A DNA stretch of 5,836 nucleotides, from the NCBI GenBank assembly GCA_003539755.1, contig DPOH01000025.1, positions 1-5,836 of the forward strand, given 5' to 3'. Source of the stretch: Clostridium sp. (GTDB lineage: Bacteria; Bacillota; Clostridia; Clostridiales; Clostridiaceae). Of this stretch, positions 4,900-5,836 are shown one piece after another. A model generated the notes under the pieces. The model saw only the letters and a list, made by a program, of their open reading frames with translations. It did no database searches and was not told the DNA's origin. A program made the position numbers and the translations under genes. How positions within the stretch are numbered: position 1 is the stretch's first letter; each line of letters begins with the position of its first letter.

Positions 4900-5836
4900 A
4901 TGAATTATATTTTATTATTAGTTGGCTTTGTTCTGCTGATTAAGGGAGCAGATGTATTTGTAGATGGTGCATCTTCTATAGCAAAAAAACTAGGTATACC
5001 GCCAGTTATAGTAGGACTTACTATTGTTTCAATAGGAACAAGTGCTCCAGAATTAGCAGTAAGTCTGATTTCTGCTCTTAAAGGAAATAATAATATTGCA
5101 ATTGGTAATGTAATAGGGTCAAATATATTTAACAGCCTTATGGTATTAGGTGTTACAGCAATAGTGCTTCCTATAATAGTAGTTAAAAAGAAGGTAAAAA
5201 GTGACTTTCTTATTAACTTATTTGTGACTATATTATTATTTTTATTAGCATTTGATTCTATATTAGGATTAGGAATAAATAAGATATCAAGATTTGATGG
5301 AATAATTTTAATAATTTTATGTATAGCATATATAAGCTTTTTAGTTATGAAGGCAAAAAAGTCTAATATGCCTGAACCTTCTGAAGAAGAAAAAAATATA
5401 AATGTATTTGTAAAGATATTATTAATTGTTATTGGAGCAATTGGGATAGTTGCAGGAGGACAGTTAGTTGTAAATAGTGCTACAAATATAGCAACATCTT
5501 TAGGCATGAGTGAAAAGCTTGTTGGTCTTACTATAGTTGCTATGGGAACATCACTTCCAGAACTTGTGACATCTGTTGTTGCAGCACTTAAGGGTGAAAA
5601 TGATATCGCTCTTGGAAATGTACTAGGTTCTAATATTTTTAATATATTATTAATTCTAGGAGTATCATCAGCCATAAGTCCTATAGTAGTGGAATCAAGT
5701 CTTATGATTGACTTCATATATCTTATAGTTATAACTATAATTATGTATATATTAATTTTTGTTAACAAAAAACAAGAAAAGAAGCTGTCAAAAGCAGAAG
5801 GTATATTTTTTGTGGTGTTATACATTGGATATATGA
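4900..5836 (+). CDS. Sodium/calcium exchanger family protein, YrbG type (3' end cut by window)
   Basis: This is an inner-membrane cation antiporter of the CaCA superfamily, which typically exports Ca2+ in exchange for Na+ (or H+/K+). The 312 visible codons show the two inverted-topology halves. Half one has GTSAPELAVS at 46-55 and GNVIGSNIFN at 69-78. Half two repeats them as GTSLPELVTS at 216-225 and GNVLGSNIFN at 239-248. E51 and E221 are the ion-coordinating acidic residues of the two alpha-repeats. A charged loop (about 151-168, including SEEEK) separates the halves. Hydrophobic segments fit about ten helices, with the last one running to the window edge, and family proteins are usually 310-330 residues, so only a few C-terminal residues should be missing. 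ATG 4900 follows the SD AGAGAGGA (4885-4892) at about 7 nt and gives the usual family N-terminus. It appears monocistronic up to the edge. The exact ions carried cannot be read from sequence. Confidence 0.9.
   Translation, partial: MNYILLLVGFVLLIKGADVFVDGASSIAKKLGIPPVIVGLTIVSIGTSAPELAVSLISALKGNNNIAIGNVIGSNIFNSLMVLGVTAIVLPIIVVKKKVKSDFLINLFVTILLFLLAFDSILGLGINKISRFDGIILIILCIAYISFLVMKAKKSNMPEPSEEEKNINVFVKILLIVIGAIGIVAGGQLVVNSATNIATSLGMSEKLVGLTIVAMGTSLPELVTSVVAALKGENDIALGNVLGSNIFNILLILGVSSAISPIVVESSLMIDFIYLIVITIIMYILIFVNKKQEKKLSKAEGIFFVVLYIGYM

Noticed and set aside
4905..5825. Open frame of 306 codons on the minus strand opposite the exchanger gene
   Set aside because: It is exactly antisense to a clear YrbG-type protein with both alpha-repeat motifs; its translation has no recognisable domain, and it lacks an SD. 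Long antisense frames are common opposite codon-biased AT-rich membrane genes.

Overview
The window is very AT-rich. Its codon use favours AGA, ATA, TTA and GAA, its Shine-Dalgarno (SD) sequences are purine-rich, and its proteins are Firmicutes-type. All of this points to an anaerobic low-GC Firmicute, most likely a Clostridium. It looks like ordinary chromosome: no insertion sequence, integrase, tRNA, rRNA or CRISPR array is visible. Five genes can be supported, four complete and one cut by the right edge.

Layout. Positions 1-355 are non-coding and hold a good leftward promoter for a gene outside the window. 356-1141 (+) is an RsuA-type 16S rRNA pseudouridine synthase. It converges, across a strong hairpin terminator (1161-1196), on 1212-1622 (-), a short divergent peptide deformylase. 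1748-2512 (-) is a formate/nitrite-transporter (FNT) channel of NirC type. Its promoter has no -35 hexamer but carries a CRP/FNR-like palindrome where such a box would lie. 2513-2987 is non-coding and contains that control region, a large bidirectional terminator, and a cluster of four small hairpins after the stop of the next gene. 2988-4544 (-) is a two-domain ABC-F ATPase matching B. subtilis YfmM. 4545-4899 is a divergent promoter region with a perfect 17-bp palindrome inside the ABC-F promoter. 4900 to the right edge (+) is a Na+/Ca2+ exchanger-family (YrbG-type) membrane protein lacking only its C-terminal end.

How the genes relate. Three of the five act on the ribosome or its products: rRNA modification, N-terminal deformylation, and an ABC-F factor acting on ribosomes. 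The other two are ion channels or exchangers. Each gene has its own promoter or terminator signals, so this is a set of single-gene units rather than one operon. Deformylase and the FNT channel are co-oriented with a 125-nt gap and could be partly co-transcribed. No novel multi-gene system is visible. The points most worth checking are the regulatory palindromes, the hairpin cluster, and the altered active-site motifs of the deformylase.
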